NCBI GenBank assembly: GCA_030180135.1
Contig: CM058239.1
Location: 68,703,823-68,767,822 of the forward strand
Direction: 5' to 3'
Length of the DNA stretch: 64,000 nucleotides
From: Orychophragmus violaceus
Lineage: Eukaryota > Streptophyta > Magnoliopsida > Brassicales > Brassicaceae
The notes under the pieces are model-generated. The model was not told the origin of the DNA. It saw only the letters and a program-made list of their open reading frames with translations, and did not search any database. The position numbers and the translations under genes were made by a program. Positions 10,892 through 21,939 of this stretch are shown here, piece after piece; within the stretch, counting starts at the first letter, position 1; each line of letters opens with the position of its first letter.

Positions 10892-13800
10892 CAGACTTCT
10901 ATGGATGTCTGAGACTTCAGACTCTAATAGAAGTCTGACACTGAATTAATTAGTAAATTTAAAATTTAAAATTATAAAAAAAATATTTTGTCAAAACTTT
11001 TATATACATAAATTATATATAAACAATTTAGTAGTATATAAATTAAAATTTGAAAAAATTGAGTCATATTAAACAATGTTAGTTAAGTATGCCTTAGAAC
11101 CCTACTTTGTAATGGAACATAATGGAACATTTACATATAACTTACATATAACCTTAGGGTTAGTTAGATTCATGGTTTAAGAAATTCACATTTGAAAAAA
11201 AATATTTGCACATGTATGTTATAATGGTGATATAATTAACGAATTTGATGTGTCCTAGGTGTTTTGTTTAAATATTTTTCGATGTTAAGTGATAAATACT
11301 AAATTTAGGGTTTATCAGACTTCTATAGAAGTCTGAATTTTGTGGTTTCGTAAATACTTTTAACCAAATATACCTTAAATGAGTACAATTGACTAAATTT
11401 TATTTAATTTTAATTTACATATGTCCAAAAATCTCATGTTTAATTTATGTATCCAAATTTTTCCTCAAAATATTTTTTTAATAATTTTACAATTTAAATT
11501 TCAACTTAATTATCTCTCAGATTTCTCGTAACATTTGGTAAAATTGAGTCACACTAAACAATATGTAAGGTAGAGTAAGTTCTAAACCTCAAAACACTCT
11601 TTGTAATGGAACATTTACATATAACTTACATATAACTTTAGGGTTAGATTCATGGTTTACCAAATTTATATTTAAAATATTAAATTTGTATATATATGTT
11701 ATAATGTCATATATATTTAGCGAATTTGATGTTTTCTAATTGTTTTTGTAAAATATTTTCACCGATAAGTGATAAATATTAGGTTTAGGGTTTCGAAGAA
11801 GTCTGGGACGTATTTAAGTTAAAAATTTAAATTTTAAAAATAAGAAAAAATAATTTGATATAAATTTTGATACATAAATTAAGCATAAGCATTTGTTATG
11901 TATATAAATTAAAATAACATAAACTTTGATCAAACTTAAGCATTTAAGATATATTTGGTTCAAAACACCATGTAGTTTGATCTATATTTCACATATGAAG
12001 GTGAATATCATGTTTTATCTGTAGGGTTAGATTCAGAGTTTGTGAATTTTCATTCATATTGTTCCATTTTAGTTAGTTTGTGACTATTCTAAACGAGTTT
12101 GATGTTTATTATAAGTTTTCTATATAATATGATGGTATTTAAGTAGTAATTATTAGATTTAGGGTTTCTCAGACTTCCAGGAAAATCTGGTTCAAGTATT
12201 TAAACTTGTCATGAAGTCTTATTTCAGACTGCATATGAAGTCTGAAATTTAAATGTTTTTGAAAATTTTCACACGAAAACTTTTCAAAAAGGCGGGGAAT
12301 TTCTGCCTGAAAATTTCAGAATTCCCGCTCAATTCAGAAGTTCCTTCTCAGACAGCATATGAAGTCTGATACCGGATATTTTACAATTTTTAATTATTAA
12401 AAATTTGGGCAGCAAAATTTCTCTCCAATTTCTCCTCTTATCTAAACCTATTTTTTTACACACATATAACAGCCAGAAAAAAAAAACCTTCACATTCTTC
12501 CTTTTTTTTACTACCTCTCTTTCTCTCTCTCTCACTTTTGTAAAACCTCTCTAAAATTTCTCATCCAAAAATGTTCTCAAGCTTATTCTCTCATATGAGT
12601 TCTTATGTATGTGATTCATAGTTGATTCTCTTTGAGCTGTGAAATAGGTGAGTGGATCGGTTCTGATTTAGTGTTTTCAAAGTTTTTTTAACTGAACCAA
12701 TTAAGACTTTTGACATAGACTTTTAGTTATACATGTTGATTTGCTCAAAAAATCATTTATTATCCATTTCTTGGAGACTTGTTCGCTAACTAATGCAAGA
12801 GCTCTGTGTTTTTGCTTTTTCAGGTGCTTGGTTTAAGGTTGATCCAGATGACTCTCCAAAGAAGCTGGAGTTGGGGTTTATTATGTGCTAATGGCTCATA
12901 AAATTTCACTGTTACGAGGAACACGAAGTCTGAGAGTCTAATACCAGACTACAATAGAAGTCTGAGAGTTTCTCAGACTTCCAGGTAAATCTGGTTCGAG
13001 TATTTAAACTTGTCATGAAGTCTTATTTCAGACTGCATATGAAGTCTGAAATTTCCCGCATTTTCGAAAATTTCCACACGAAAACTTTTCAAAAAGGCGG
13101 GAAATTTCTGCCTGAAAATTTCAGAATTCCCGCTCAATTCAGAAATTCCTTCTCAGACTGCATATGAAGTCTGATACCGGATATTTTACAATATTTAATT
13201 ATTAAAAATTTGGCGGCAAAGTTTCCCTCCAATTCTCTCCTCTTATCTAAACCTATTTTTTACACACATATAACAGCCAGAAAAAAAAAAACCTTCACAT
13301 TCTTCCTTTTTTTTACTACCTCTCTCTCTCTCTCTCTCTCTCTCTTTTGTAAAACCTCTCTTTTGGACTTTTGGTTATACATGTTGATTTGCTCAAAAAA
13401 TCCTTTATTATCCATTTCTTGGAGACTTGTTCGCTAACTAATGCAAGAGCTCTGTGTTTTTGCTTTTTCAGGTGCTTGGTTTAAGGTTGATCCAGATGAC
13501 TCTCCAAAGAAGCTGGAGTTGGGGTTTATTATGTGCTAATGGCTCATAAAATTTCACTGTTACGAGGAACATGAAGTCTGAGAGCCTAATACCAGACTAC
13601 AATAGAATTCTGAGAGTGAAAATTCAACATAAAGTCTTATATTAGACTACTTTTGAAGTCTGAAGTTTGATACTAAATTAGGTGTTTTCGGTGTTTTCTC
13701 ATTGTTGTAGATTTTTACTGGTTATTAGACTTCTTGTTGAACACATTGTATTGTATTAGATTATTGGATTATCAAATCAAAGAAAGAAAGTTCTCCTTAT

Positions 13801-15760
13801 GTACTATGCTTGTAGAAAAATACAAAGTTGTATAAATTTCTTTTGTCTACTCAAAATCAACAAGGAATTTTGTTCATTGAAAGTATACAATATCAAGAAA
13901 TGGGTTAGTTTAACCTTGGAAGAAAACATTACTCTTTAGATTACATACACCAACATATGACAAACTAAAATAACCTTAAGTGGTGATGAATTGGTCGTCA
14001 GACCTCTATTGCTGTCTGATTCTTATGAGCTAAAAGTTTATAAAATTAACAACTCCAAATGTCAAGTTCGTTCTCTCATCATCAAATTAGCGATCTTACT
14101 GAAAAAAGCTTATAAACGCTCTACATGTGGTTGTGTAGTTCATCTTAATCCCAATCTACTTCTTCATTGATACATTGATATGATTTGGTGTAATCAGTTC
14201 AATTATATCAAAGCATTCAATAAACAACCAACATATATAATATGGAGTATGACGTTTACGCATAGACATTCGTTCCACCAGCTCGGATGCTACTAGCTAC
14301 ATTGCCAATATTATTCAAAAATTGATTCAAAAATAATTACCATATATAAAAATGTAAAACTCACACATAAAGAACATAGAGAACTAACACACATTTATAA
14401 AAATTAAAATCAACCAAAATTAATAGCAAATATTCAATAAAATACATTTTAAAAGTTTTTAATATTTCAGACGTCTATAGATGTCTGATTGTAGTGAAAC
14501 CAGACTTCTATGGTAGTCTGAAAAAGAGGGTATTTTTGCAATTGATTTTGAAATGTCAGACAGCGGATGCAGTCTGAAATCAATCAGACAGCGTACGCAG
14601 TCTGCTTTGAAAATTTTTGAACTTTTTGTCAGACAGCTTATGATGTCTGAGAAAAAAAAGGGTAGTTTTGCAATTGAATTTCAATTGTCAGACTACTTTT
14701 ATAATTTTCAGACTTCGGGAGAAGTCTGAAAAAAAGTAAAGGGTAGTTTTGCAATTGATTTTGAAATGTCAGACTTCGCCAAGAATTTTGATAGTTTTCA
14801 GACTTCTTATGCTGTCTGACAAGAATTTCAGACAGCGAGGGAAGTCTGATAAAAACATCGCATTTTCGGTTTTTATCCAGCGTTGACCAAAATTCGATAT
14901 TTCAGATGTCTATAGCCGTCTGACAAGAGTTTGAAATTTCAGATGTCTATAGCCGTCTGATGTTATTTTTCCCTATTTTCAGACAGATTTAGAAGTCTGG
15001 CGATTTTTTCGCTTATTCTGGTCAACATCTGAAAATTTGGGTCAATTGCAGTTTCTACCCCTCCTTTTTGTCAGACATCGGATCCCGTCTGACAAAAAGT
15101 CAAAAATCGGTCAATTTCTTGTCAGACTACATAAGAAGTCTGACTAAAAAATCAAATTTGAATCAATTGTAAAACTACCCTCTTCTTATTTTGACTTCTT
15201 GGTGACGTCAGATAAATTTTTTTTTTTTGTTTTCAAAGGAATTTCTCAGACTTCTATGGAAGTCTGTCAATTGAAAGTCAATTGCAAAACTACCCTCTCG
15301 TTGACCATAATTTTTCATCAGACTTCGTGGGAAGTCTGAAATCGCGAAACAGATCTGAAAATCGGGGGATCTTGTGAAAAATCACATAAATCTGATTTTG
15401 AGCTCGTTTTTACCTTCCCCAAACACTCAAAACTTTAGTTACACCAATACCCAACAAACCCAACCATTTTTATGCAAGAATGACCAAAATCGCAATAGAT
15501 CCAATTTTTAAAATTTTGTAGAACGTGAATTAAAGAGTTTTTTGGATGAAATTGGAGAGAAAATAGGAGAATAGAAGGTTGTGAACTCTAATATGGAGTT
15601 TTGATGGGTCGAAATTGGTTGTGTGAGGCATTAGGAGCTCAAAATTGGTTGTTAATGGTGTTTGAGTGAACTGAAAAAGATGACAGTTTCGTAATTAAGT
15701 TAGATTTGAAAGGCCTTTTTTGTCTTTTGGTAAAAAATATCAGACTTCATATGAAGTCTG
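10892..15760. repeat. Array of about 30 dispersed 20-bp palindromes CAGAC-N10-GTCTG
   Basis: The unit is CAGAC-N3-N4-N3-GTCTG. Examples lie at 10892-10911 (first), near 11319, 12345, 13030, 14468, 14558, 14585, 14903, 15072, 15123 and 15246, and at 15741-15760 (last). Total length is kept at 20 bp and the outer five bases of each arm are almost invariant. The inner triplets vary (TTC, AGC, TAC, ATC, GTC, CTC opposite GAA, GCA, GAT, GCT, GCC). Copies are densest at 14460-15340, where they alternate with a recurring spacer containing AGTTTTGCAATTG in either orientation. Confidence 0.9.
12165..13617 (+). repeat. Internal direct duplication inside the MULE
   Basis: Block 12165-12967 is repeated at 12969-13617 with high identity. 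The second copy lacks about 150 bp that correspond to about 12555-12710 of the first. Both copies hold CT-rich leader-like sequence (CTCTCTCT at about 12518 and 13320). Both also hold an apparent 3' splice site (TTTTGCTTTTTCAG) followed by a short open segment, GAWFKVDPDDSPKKLELGF. That segment may be a captured exon; I do not recognise the donor gene. Confidence 0.75.
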
Positions 15761-15892
15761 ACGATGGCATTATCGTGAAAACACAGATTATTAGGGAGAT
15801 ATATTAACGAAGGAAGGGAAGGAGAAGGGAAAGGATACTTTTAGGGTTGACTTCAATTTTAGGGGCATTTTTGCAAACAGCCCTATTTTATT

Positions 15893-16158
15893 TTGTATCA
15901 AATTTGTTTAATGTAATATTGTTCACGTATAATATTTATTTTGAATATTATCTAATATTTTATTTGAATATTTTTTATTTTTCTATAATTTATTTCTTCA
16001 TTAAGCGAACATCCATATATATATACAACTAAACTATATTAAGTATAACATATTTCTTTTGTTACATGAACATATTTTTATTTCTTCATTACAATCGACC
16101 ATCTTTTCTTAGTTGAAATCACCTCTTTCACTTCGACGGGAAAGTCACCAACGGTGTA
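15893..16158. other. AT-rich spacer
   Basis: The stretch consists of simple AT-rich sequence containing TATATATATA. I see no gene. Confidence 0.5.
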
Positions 16159-16590
16159 GTGAAGCAATTCATATTTTCCAGTGGCAAAGGTTTCTGGGGA
16201 TCGGATCCTATATTGGCTTGCTCTTTCACGATCGACCTGGAATCTTCCACCACATATCAGATCATCCCATTGATTCCAACATTGATTCCATATTCTCTGA
16301 CTGTTTCCATAAATCCCACAATTCACGGTCGTCAAGGATTAAAAGCTTGTATAATTGCCGCTGTAATTGGCTGCGCTGTAGCGTTTCTCGCCGTCGCATC
16401 CTTCGATGAATTTTATCCTCTCAAATTGTTTTCATATATTTTTGCAGCCTTTTTTGGAATATTGTATTTTGGTTCACACACATGTCATATTTTCCAGAAA
16501 AACCAAGCCGTACCTACATTCCGTAATCGAAATCTTTTGAATTTTTTTCGATTTTGTATCTTTTATGTTTTTTATGTGTTAAAGGACTAA
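16159..16590 (+). CDS. Unassigned ORF with two hydrophobic segments
   Basis: The 143-codon frame begins MKQFIFSSGKGFWG. It has two strongly hydrophobic stretches, ACIIAAVIGCAVAFLAVASF (about residues 63-82) and LFSYIFAAFFGILYFG (about 89-104), which could be membrane spans. The frame is open upstream of the chosen Met only briefly. Base composition is closer to coding DNA than its AT-rich surroundings. I do not recognise the family. It could be a fragment of a host membrane-protein gene carried by transposons, or chance. No expression signal is evident. Confidence 0.25.
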   Translation: MKQFIFSSGKGFWGSDPILACSFTIDLESSTTYQIIPLIPTLIPYSLTVSINPTIHGRQGLKACIIAAVIGCAVAFLAVASFDEFYPLKLFSYIFAAFFGILYFGSHTCHIFQKNQAVPTFRNRNLLNFFRFCIFYVFYVLKD

Positions 16591-16821
16591 TTTATTCCTC
16601 ACATACATATTTTTAGTTATAGTTAGACACCCCAAAAAGAGTTCGCCCTAGCTTCGTTTTCTCTCGGGCACGCTCTACGAAGTTAGCCGCCAACGCTTCT
16701 CTTCCCGATGGATCGCTTCCTCCGTCGTGCCTCCAGCCTCTTCTCCGCCTAGCCCGCTCGTCCACTCATCCCCAGCCTTTCCTCAGCCTAACCCACTCGT
16801 CTTCTCCCTCTCGGCTTCACC

Positions 16822-17358
16822 ATGGTGGTCGAAGGTCCGTCACCCCCTGAACCCCCCGACCCACCAGACCCGCCATCGCTACCGCTCGCTCTCCCTCCAT
16901 CTTGGATAGAATCTCCGCCGTCCTCTCTCTCCCCAGCTTCACCTCCTCCGCCTGTGCCCTCTTCTCCTCCACCGCTACCTCTTCTCGCAGATCTTCTCCC
17001 GCCGGCTGAGCTCCTCAAACCTCCTCTTTCCTTGTCCTTCCAGCTCCTCTCTCCGCCTTATTTCCCGGCTCCGCCTCGGTTACTGACCCCACCTCCTCCT
17101 CTCTTTACTCTACCGGTCTCATATGGAGCTTTAATCTCAGCCACCCTCTCTGCTTCCATACCCTCCACCGTCTCGACAGTCTCTATCCACCTTTATTGTC
17201 CACGCTCTCTCGAGTATCGATCCTCATATCTATCTCCGCCATTTGAACCCCTCATCCCTCTCCATCTCGATTTGTCCTTGCAACCGTACCCTTCTATTCC
17301 ACCTCTGTTACTAATCCCACCTCCGCTTAGCCCGACCATGCTTTTCCTTCCTGTTTAA
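16822..17358 (+). CDS. Pro/Ser/Leu-rich ORF, possible LINE-type fragment
   Basis: The 178-codon frame starts MVVEGPSPPEPPDPPDPPSL and stays Pro, Ser and Leu rich to its stop. The surrounding segment (about 16,625-17,360) is unusually GC- and CT-rich for this region, and the minus strand is also partly open, as expected of such composition. PPDPPDPP-type leaders occur in plant LINE-associated proteins, which is the only basis for the suggestion. No endonuclease or RT domain follows. The ORF ends just before gypsy A sequence begins near 17,395. It may equally be non-functional low-complexity DNA. Confidence 0.25.
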   Translation: MVVEGPSPPEPPDPPDPPSLPLALPPSWIESPPSSLSPASPPPPVPSSPPPLPLLADLLPPAELLKPPLSLSFQLLSPPYFPAPPRLLTPPPPLFTLPVSYGALISATLSASIPSTVSTVSIHLYCPRSLEYRSSYLSPPFEPLIPLHLDLSLQPYPSIPPLLLIPPPLSPTMLFLPV

Positions 17359-17483
17359 ACTCTTTAAACATTGAAGCTTATGGTTATTCAAATTTGATTA
17401 GTTCCTTGGTTTAGGTCGGTTTAATCATTAATTTCCCAAAGCACTTGATATTTTCTTGTTTAGTAAGCATAGGAACGTGTTCA

Positions 17484-18002
17484 ATGGCTGGAGATGCTTA
17501 AGATGCCGCCTTACTACATGCCCTAGAAGCCATGAGAAACGACTTAGCCGCACAAATAGGTCGCATAGATCAACGTGTAGGGCGCTTGGACACGTTTTGG
17601 CAAAAGGAGAAATAACCGCAATGAGGTAAACAAGGATAATGCTAAAGACTTGAAACTGACTCTCCAACATTTGTAGGGCGTGTCAATCCTCAAGCATACT
17701 TGGATTGGGAGAGGAGAATTGAATACATATTTGACTTTTATGAGTACAAAGACTCCAAGAAGATAGCGCTAGCCTCATCAGAGCTCACAGAGCACGCCTT
17801 ATCCTGGTGGGATCGTGTAGTCCAAGATAGAAGGATAAATGATCTTGAAGCAATCACCACCTGGACTGCCATGAAGTTCAACTTCAGGAAGAGGTTTGTA
17901 CCACTTCGTTATCACAGGTACATGCAAAAACAGTTTAAACAACTGTCCCAAAAGCACAGGAGTCTAGAGGAGTTTGAACAACTAAGGAATCAAATGGCAC
18001 TA
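17484..18002 (+). pseudogene. Gypsy A gag, 5' part
   Basis: The frame begins MAGDA at 17484 and aligns with the start of the intact gypsy B Gag at 58843. Shared motifs are NDLAAQIGRIDQRVGRL, YLDWERRIEYIFDFYEY, ALSWWDRVVQDRR and NFRKRFVPLRYHR, which form the Retrotrans_gag core. Early stops (17499, about 17612) and a frame shift near 17640-17680 break it. From 17700 the frame is open for 113 codons until the CACTA element interrupts it at MAL/18003. The gag frame resumes at 30660. Confidence 0.9.
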
Positions 18003-18640
18003 CACTACAAGAAAACAGCGTTTTCACGACAGCACTTTTAATCATAGAATAGTCGTTAATCGGGGTTTTTCGACAAACATACGACTAAATGTGGTAGTCC
18101 TCATTCCATAGTCGCTAAATCTCATAGTCATATTATTATTCGGTGAGTTACGACTATTTATACGACCAAAAAAGGTAATCGTAAAATAGACGCAGCGTCG
18201 TTGGAAGATATAGGGACTAAACTGCGACTACTGTAGCGACAATTGTGCAACTATAGAGGGAGTCCAGATACGGTCGGAGAAATTTTTTCATCAAATAGTC
18301 GTTAAATCAGGTCACCATGGGGCGATTAATATCTGACTGTATTGTATAGTCAGAAAGTTGTCGTAAATATTAGCCACTATGGAGCGACTGGGTAACGACC
18401 ATTTTAACAACTATCCCGCGACTAATCTGAACATCCATATACGATTATGGTTGTGATCTCGCAACTATGTGGCGACTGTTATGTGAGTGACCAGTAAAGT
18501 CAGGATTCAGTCGTAGACTATGGCGACGTTTTGGCTACTGTTTATTGACACTTTGACGACTAGTTAATGACAGATCGAACGACTATGCAGTGACTACGCG
18601 GGATATCCATATACCATTAATTGACGACTGTTAAGTTTGC
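18003..18640. repeat. Left terminal and subterminal CACTA repeats
   Basis: The 15-bp TIR is followed by about 600 bp with more than a dozen copies of TAGTCG/CGACTA in both orientations, the expected binding-site array for the DNA-binding CACTA protein. The right counterpart is at 30240-30659. Confidence 0.85.
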
Positions 18641-18887
18641 GTGAAAATAAGAATTTGGTATTATTTCATTTGTCAGTTTTACGATTTGGTAATTGGTGAT
18701 ACTTCAATTTGAATGATACAATCAATATATAAGATATTTGCTTCAAGAAAACATTGATAACCTTAATTGTTTTGTGTTGCATATATACACAAACGATTAT
18801 CTACATATGAAAACTCCAATATTAAGGAGTTTTGAAATCATACACCAAAAAGAAGTACGGTAGGCAGAGCGACAAGTAACCTAGGCA

Positions 18888-20671
18888 GCAGATGGAGTTA
18901 AGTTGTATTTGTTGGGGGACGACCGACTGTGTTAGTTGCTGGCCTATGAGTCTCAATGAAGTCAAGAAAACGTGGATAACTTTCCCGCAGATACTATTCT
19001 ACCAAGGAAAGTTACTCGATCTTATCCTTCTGCTCATTCGTAACTCGGGCGTGATCTGTTTCACGGGCAGCCTGCTCGTCGATTTTACGTTGAGCTTCCT
19101 CCAATTGGTCTTGCATGGCCATAAACCCTGAAGAGTCTCTCGAATGCTTGCGCTTGCCCCTAAAAAGAGACTCTTTGAGGCTTCCAACTCCATAAGGATT
19201 TCCTTGTTTATCGATCTCAGTGGACTATTATAATTAAAGACAGTCCGCAAAACACAATTATATAAATAACATAACATGACTTTATAAATGTGAATTGTGA
19301 AAAATATTACTTTACCTCAAGGAAGATGTGCTCATATTCATCTAGTGAGAGTTCCCGATGTCTTGAAGCAGCACCGTTCGAAAATTCCGAAGTCTCTATA
19401 TCGAGATCTAACATCTTCTCATTTACGATCTTTTGGAATGTTGCAGCGACGTCATCTGCCTTCCGATCAACAAACGTACAGTCTGCCTTTGTATGTGTCC
19501 TGACGAATATCTCACCAGTATGAATCGGTCTTCCATATTCCTCTTCATGCAGTGTTATACCTCAAACCAGAATTATTACTGAAATTTCTAGTTGCAATCC
19601 TTCCGATCAAGAGATATGTACAAAGGTTACTTGCCATGTCAAGCTTGATTTTTAAGCACGAGTTGGGCCCTAAGAAATGGACATGGCGACCGAGACCTCC
19701 ACGGTCGGAGTTACGACAACTGGCATATGTCTTACTTTTAGCCGTTTCTTCTTCAGTTTCCCAATAGTCGGACATCTTTTTCCAAAGAGTCTCGCCGATT
19801 CATATGGGTCGCTGTCGTTTAGTCCTCGCAGTGCTAATCATGTATTTTAGCCGTCGTTGACTGATCCCCTCGAAATACTGTTGACTTGTCCATGTTATCA
19901 AGGATCCAAATGGTGGGTTTTCTAGAATACAGATAGAATAAGCATAGCATTAGTGAAGAAAACACAGACAATATATATATGAAAGGTGTTGGAGAGAAAA
20001 CTGTACAGCGAACTCGAGGAAATATCTTTCTGCTTTATCATGAGGCACATGTGACTAGCTATAGTATGGTTTATCGAATTTGTTTGTTAAAATTTTGTAA
20101 AATTATGAACCAATTTCGATCCTCTGTCACGAGTAAACCCAAAATATGTACAAGATTAACATACTAACCATCAGAGACTCGAACTCATCTGATAACCAGA
20201 ACTCATAAGCAAACCAACAGTCAGATTCATAAACAAACTAGCCTGTTTGAAAACACACCATTGCGAAGGGCATAAGAGAAGAACAAAAAACCCATACAGA
20301 GAGTATCAACAGCTGAAGAAACTGACGAAGGTGGGGCGTCCTCAACAGGGTCCTGGTTGTTTTGGACTTCTTCTGACACGGCAAAGCTTCGACTTCAGGT
20401 TGATTAGTAGTCGAGCTCTGGAATAGTTTTTTGGCGGTGGATAGTCATGTACACGGGGTACTGAAGCTGACGTTAAGGGAATAGCTGGATTACTCTGTGG
20501 ACGTTGAGTGGTCTGAGTCGGAGGAAAAACGGGATCTGGGGTGAAGGTGTATTGGGGTGGCATAGGGCTCTGTGTTTTTGTCAAACCACTGGGTTTGGAC
20601 CCAGCGGCTCTCTGAGTGACGTTTCGAACGGTTACTATATTACGAGCTACTCTCTTTCCCTTTTGAGGCAT
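18888..20671 (-). pseudogene. CACTA-encoded Transposase_24 (Ptta/En/Spm) gene, decayed
   Basis: Read leftward from 20671, the first exon is a Pro/Thr-rich N-terminus (MPQKGKRVARN...). About 19,990-19,575 holds the diagnostic core: RRLKYMISTART, then GETLWKKMSDYWETEEE, CRNSDRGGLGRHVHFLG. About 19,520-19,316 reads EIFVRTHTKADCTFVDRKAD through ELSLDEYEHIFLE. About 19,228-19,010 reads GNPYGVGSLKESLFRGKRKH and a terminal coiled segment (QLEEAQRKIDEQ). This order matches the PF03004-type second gene of plant CACTA elements, thought to bind subterminal repeats. A stop replaces the expected Trp just before IGETLW, so this copy is inactive. Exon limits between the blocks are approximate. Confidence 0.85.
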
Positions 20672-21750
20672 CGTATGACGGAGAGTTTAAGAGAAGAAAT
20701 TGAGAGGGTCTATAGCAATGAAACTGAGAACCTCGAATATGAGATTCAAATCAGAGATGCCAGTTAGAGATTAGTCGGTAGGGAGGAGGATCTGGAGAAA
20801 AAAATATGCTAGATGATTCGAAGGAGATTTTGGAGAAGTTGAAGAACAAAATAAAAACAGGGTTTATGTTGCGGCAAATGATGGTTTCTCGACACTTAGA
20901 CGAAATTTCATGGGTTAAGGCCGGTAATTGAAAAGTTTTGGGCTAAAAAAATCTGGTTTGGTTTCCCAGATTAATTACGCAAAATAATTTGAAAAATTTA
21001 TCATGCGTAGTCGGTTGTGGTGCTTAATTAAATATATATTTTACGTTAGGTTGTAAAATTCTGTGTTTATGTGTGTTTTATTATTATATATATAATTTTT
21101 ATAATCTTTTATTAAGTAATATTGTAATAGCACTAATTAATAATTTTTGACAATATCCAGGACTATAACTGTATATGACCCTATACCCTAAACTTTAAAC
21201 CCAACCATTAAACCCTAAACCCTAAATACTGAACCCTAAACCCAAAACTTTGACACACCCATTAAACCCTAAACCATAAATACTAAAACCTAAACCATAA
21301 ACCTTAGACGAAAGATAAGCCGACAAGAAGAATATTAAATGTTCATTACAACCGTTGACACTCCCATTGTTCCCCTGTTTCAAAGATAGATATGTGACTC
21401 AGTATAATTATTGTATATAAATAGATGACTAAGATGAACTACTAGATAACATATATAGTTAAAGCCATTAGAAAAATAAATAATTTTCGAATAACTTAAA
21501 AAAAATAAAAATCAGAAATGGAAAAGAAAAAATATGTTTTACCCATTAACACCATTATCATGATCTTGAATATTGTTAGTTGGGACTTAGTGATACGACA
21601 TTTACATAATTAATACAGTCTAGACAATCCAAAGGTTGCATTGTCTCCATAAATAAACCCTGGTGCTTGCTTCGACCTCTCAAATATTGAAAGCTTATAT
21701 TATTTGTCAAAATTCTTTTTGCCATCCATCTCTTCATTACCAAATTTGTA
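20672..21750. other. AT-rich spacer with degenerate telomere-like repeats
   Basis: No gene is recognised here. Between 21180 and 21310 there are about a dozen imperfect AAACCCT/AACCCTAAA units interspersed with ATACTAAA. This may be an interstitial telomere-type repeat or a promoter-type telo-box cluster. Confidence 0.6.
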
Positions 21751-21879
21751 ATGGATTACCTTCCACGTGATGTTCTTTTAAAAATTCTTCTTGAAGTCAT
21801 TGACGGTAAACAAGGTTTACGCTATTTTATAAGGGCGAAGACAACATGCAAGGCGCTTCAAAAAGTCGGACAGAGTCAA
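21751..21879 (+). pseudogene. F-box gene fragment, N-terminal half
   Basis: The frame MDYLPRDVLLKILLEVIDGK...RYFIRAKTTCKALQKVG has the F-box layout (LP-x-D-x-L-x-x-I-L...CK-x-L) of the At1g67623-like plant family, SCF substrate adaptors. It is cut after residue 43 by a 4.07-kb insert. The remainder resumes at 25998 after a perfect 53-bp repeat of 21827-21879. A second, diverged copy of the whole gene is at 27131-27872. Confidence 0.75.
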
Positions 21880-21939
21880 CATGCAAGGTCTTTTTTTACT
21901 ACACAATTACAATGTTTTAGCGTATATATCGAATACAGA

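Larger units (their letters stand above)
10725..15883. mobile_element. Non-autonomous Mutator-like element (MULE) with perfect TSD
   Basis: The element starts GGGGAAATTGC and ends GCAAACAGCCC. Its terminal regions are inverted relatives (AAAATGCCCTCAAATTTG at the left; the complement of CAATTTTAGGGGCATTTT at the right). The 9-bp direct repeats TATTTTATT at 10716-10724 and 15884-15892 are identical, the hallmark target duplication of Mutator-type elements. In 5.16 kb there is no MuDR-type transposase frame. The interior consists of 20-bp palindromes, an internal duplication and a short exon-like segment near 12824-12890. Transposition would require a transposase in trans. Confidence 0.88.

Noticed and set aside
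12329..12535. Small minus-strand ORF in the MULE (and its plus-strand counterpart at 13210-13437)
   Set aside because: They arise from CT/AG microsatellite and duplicated leader sequence; neither is conserved between the two duplicate blocks.
10892..15760. CRISPR-like or satellite array
   Set aside because: Units are palindromes at irregular distances with related spacers inside a plant MULE; there is no constant repeat-spacer period.
16788..17018. Gly/Arg-rich minus-strand ORF
   Set aside because: It is the complement of the Pro-rich plus-strand segment and is purely compositional.
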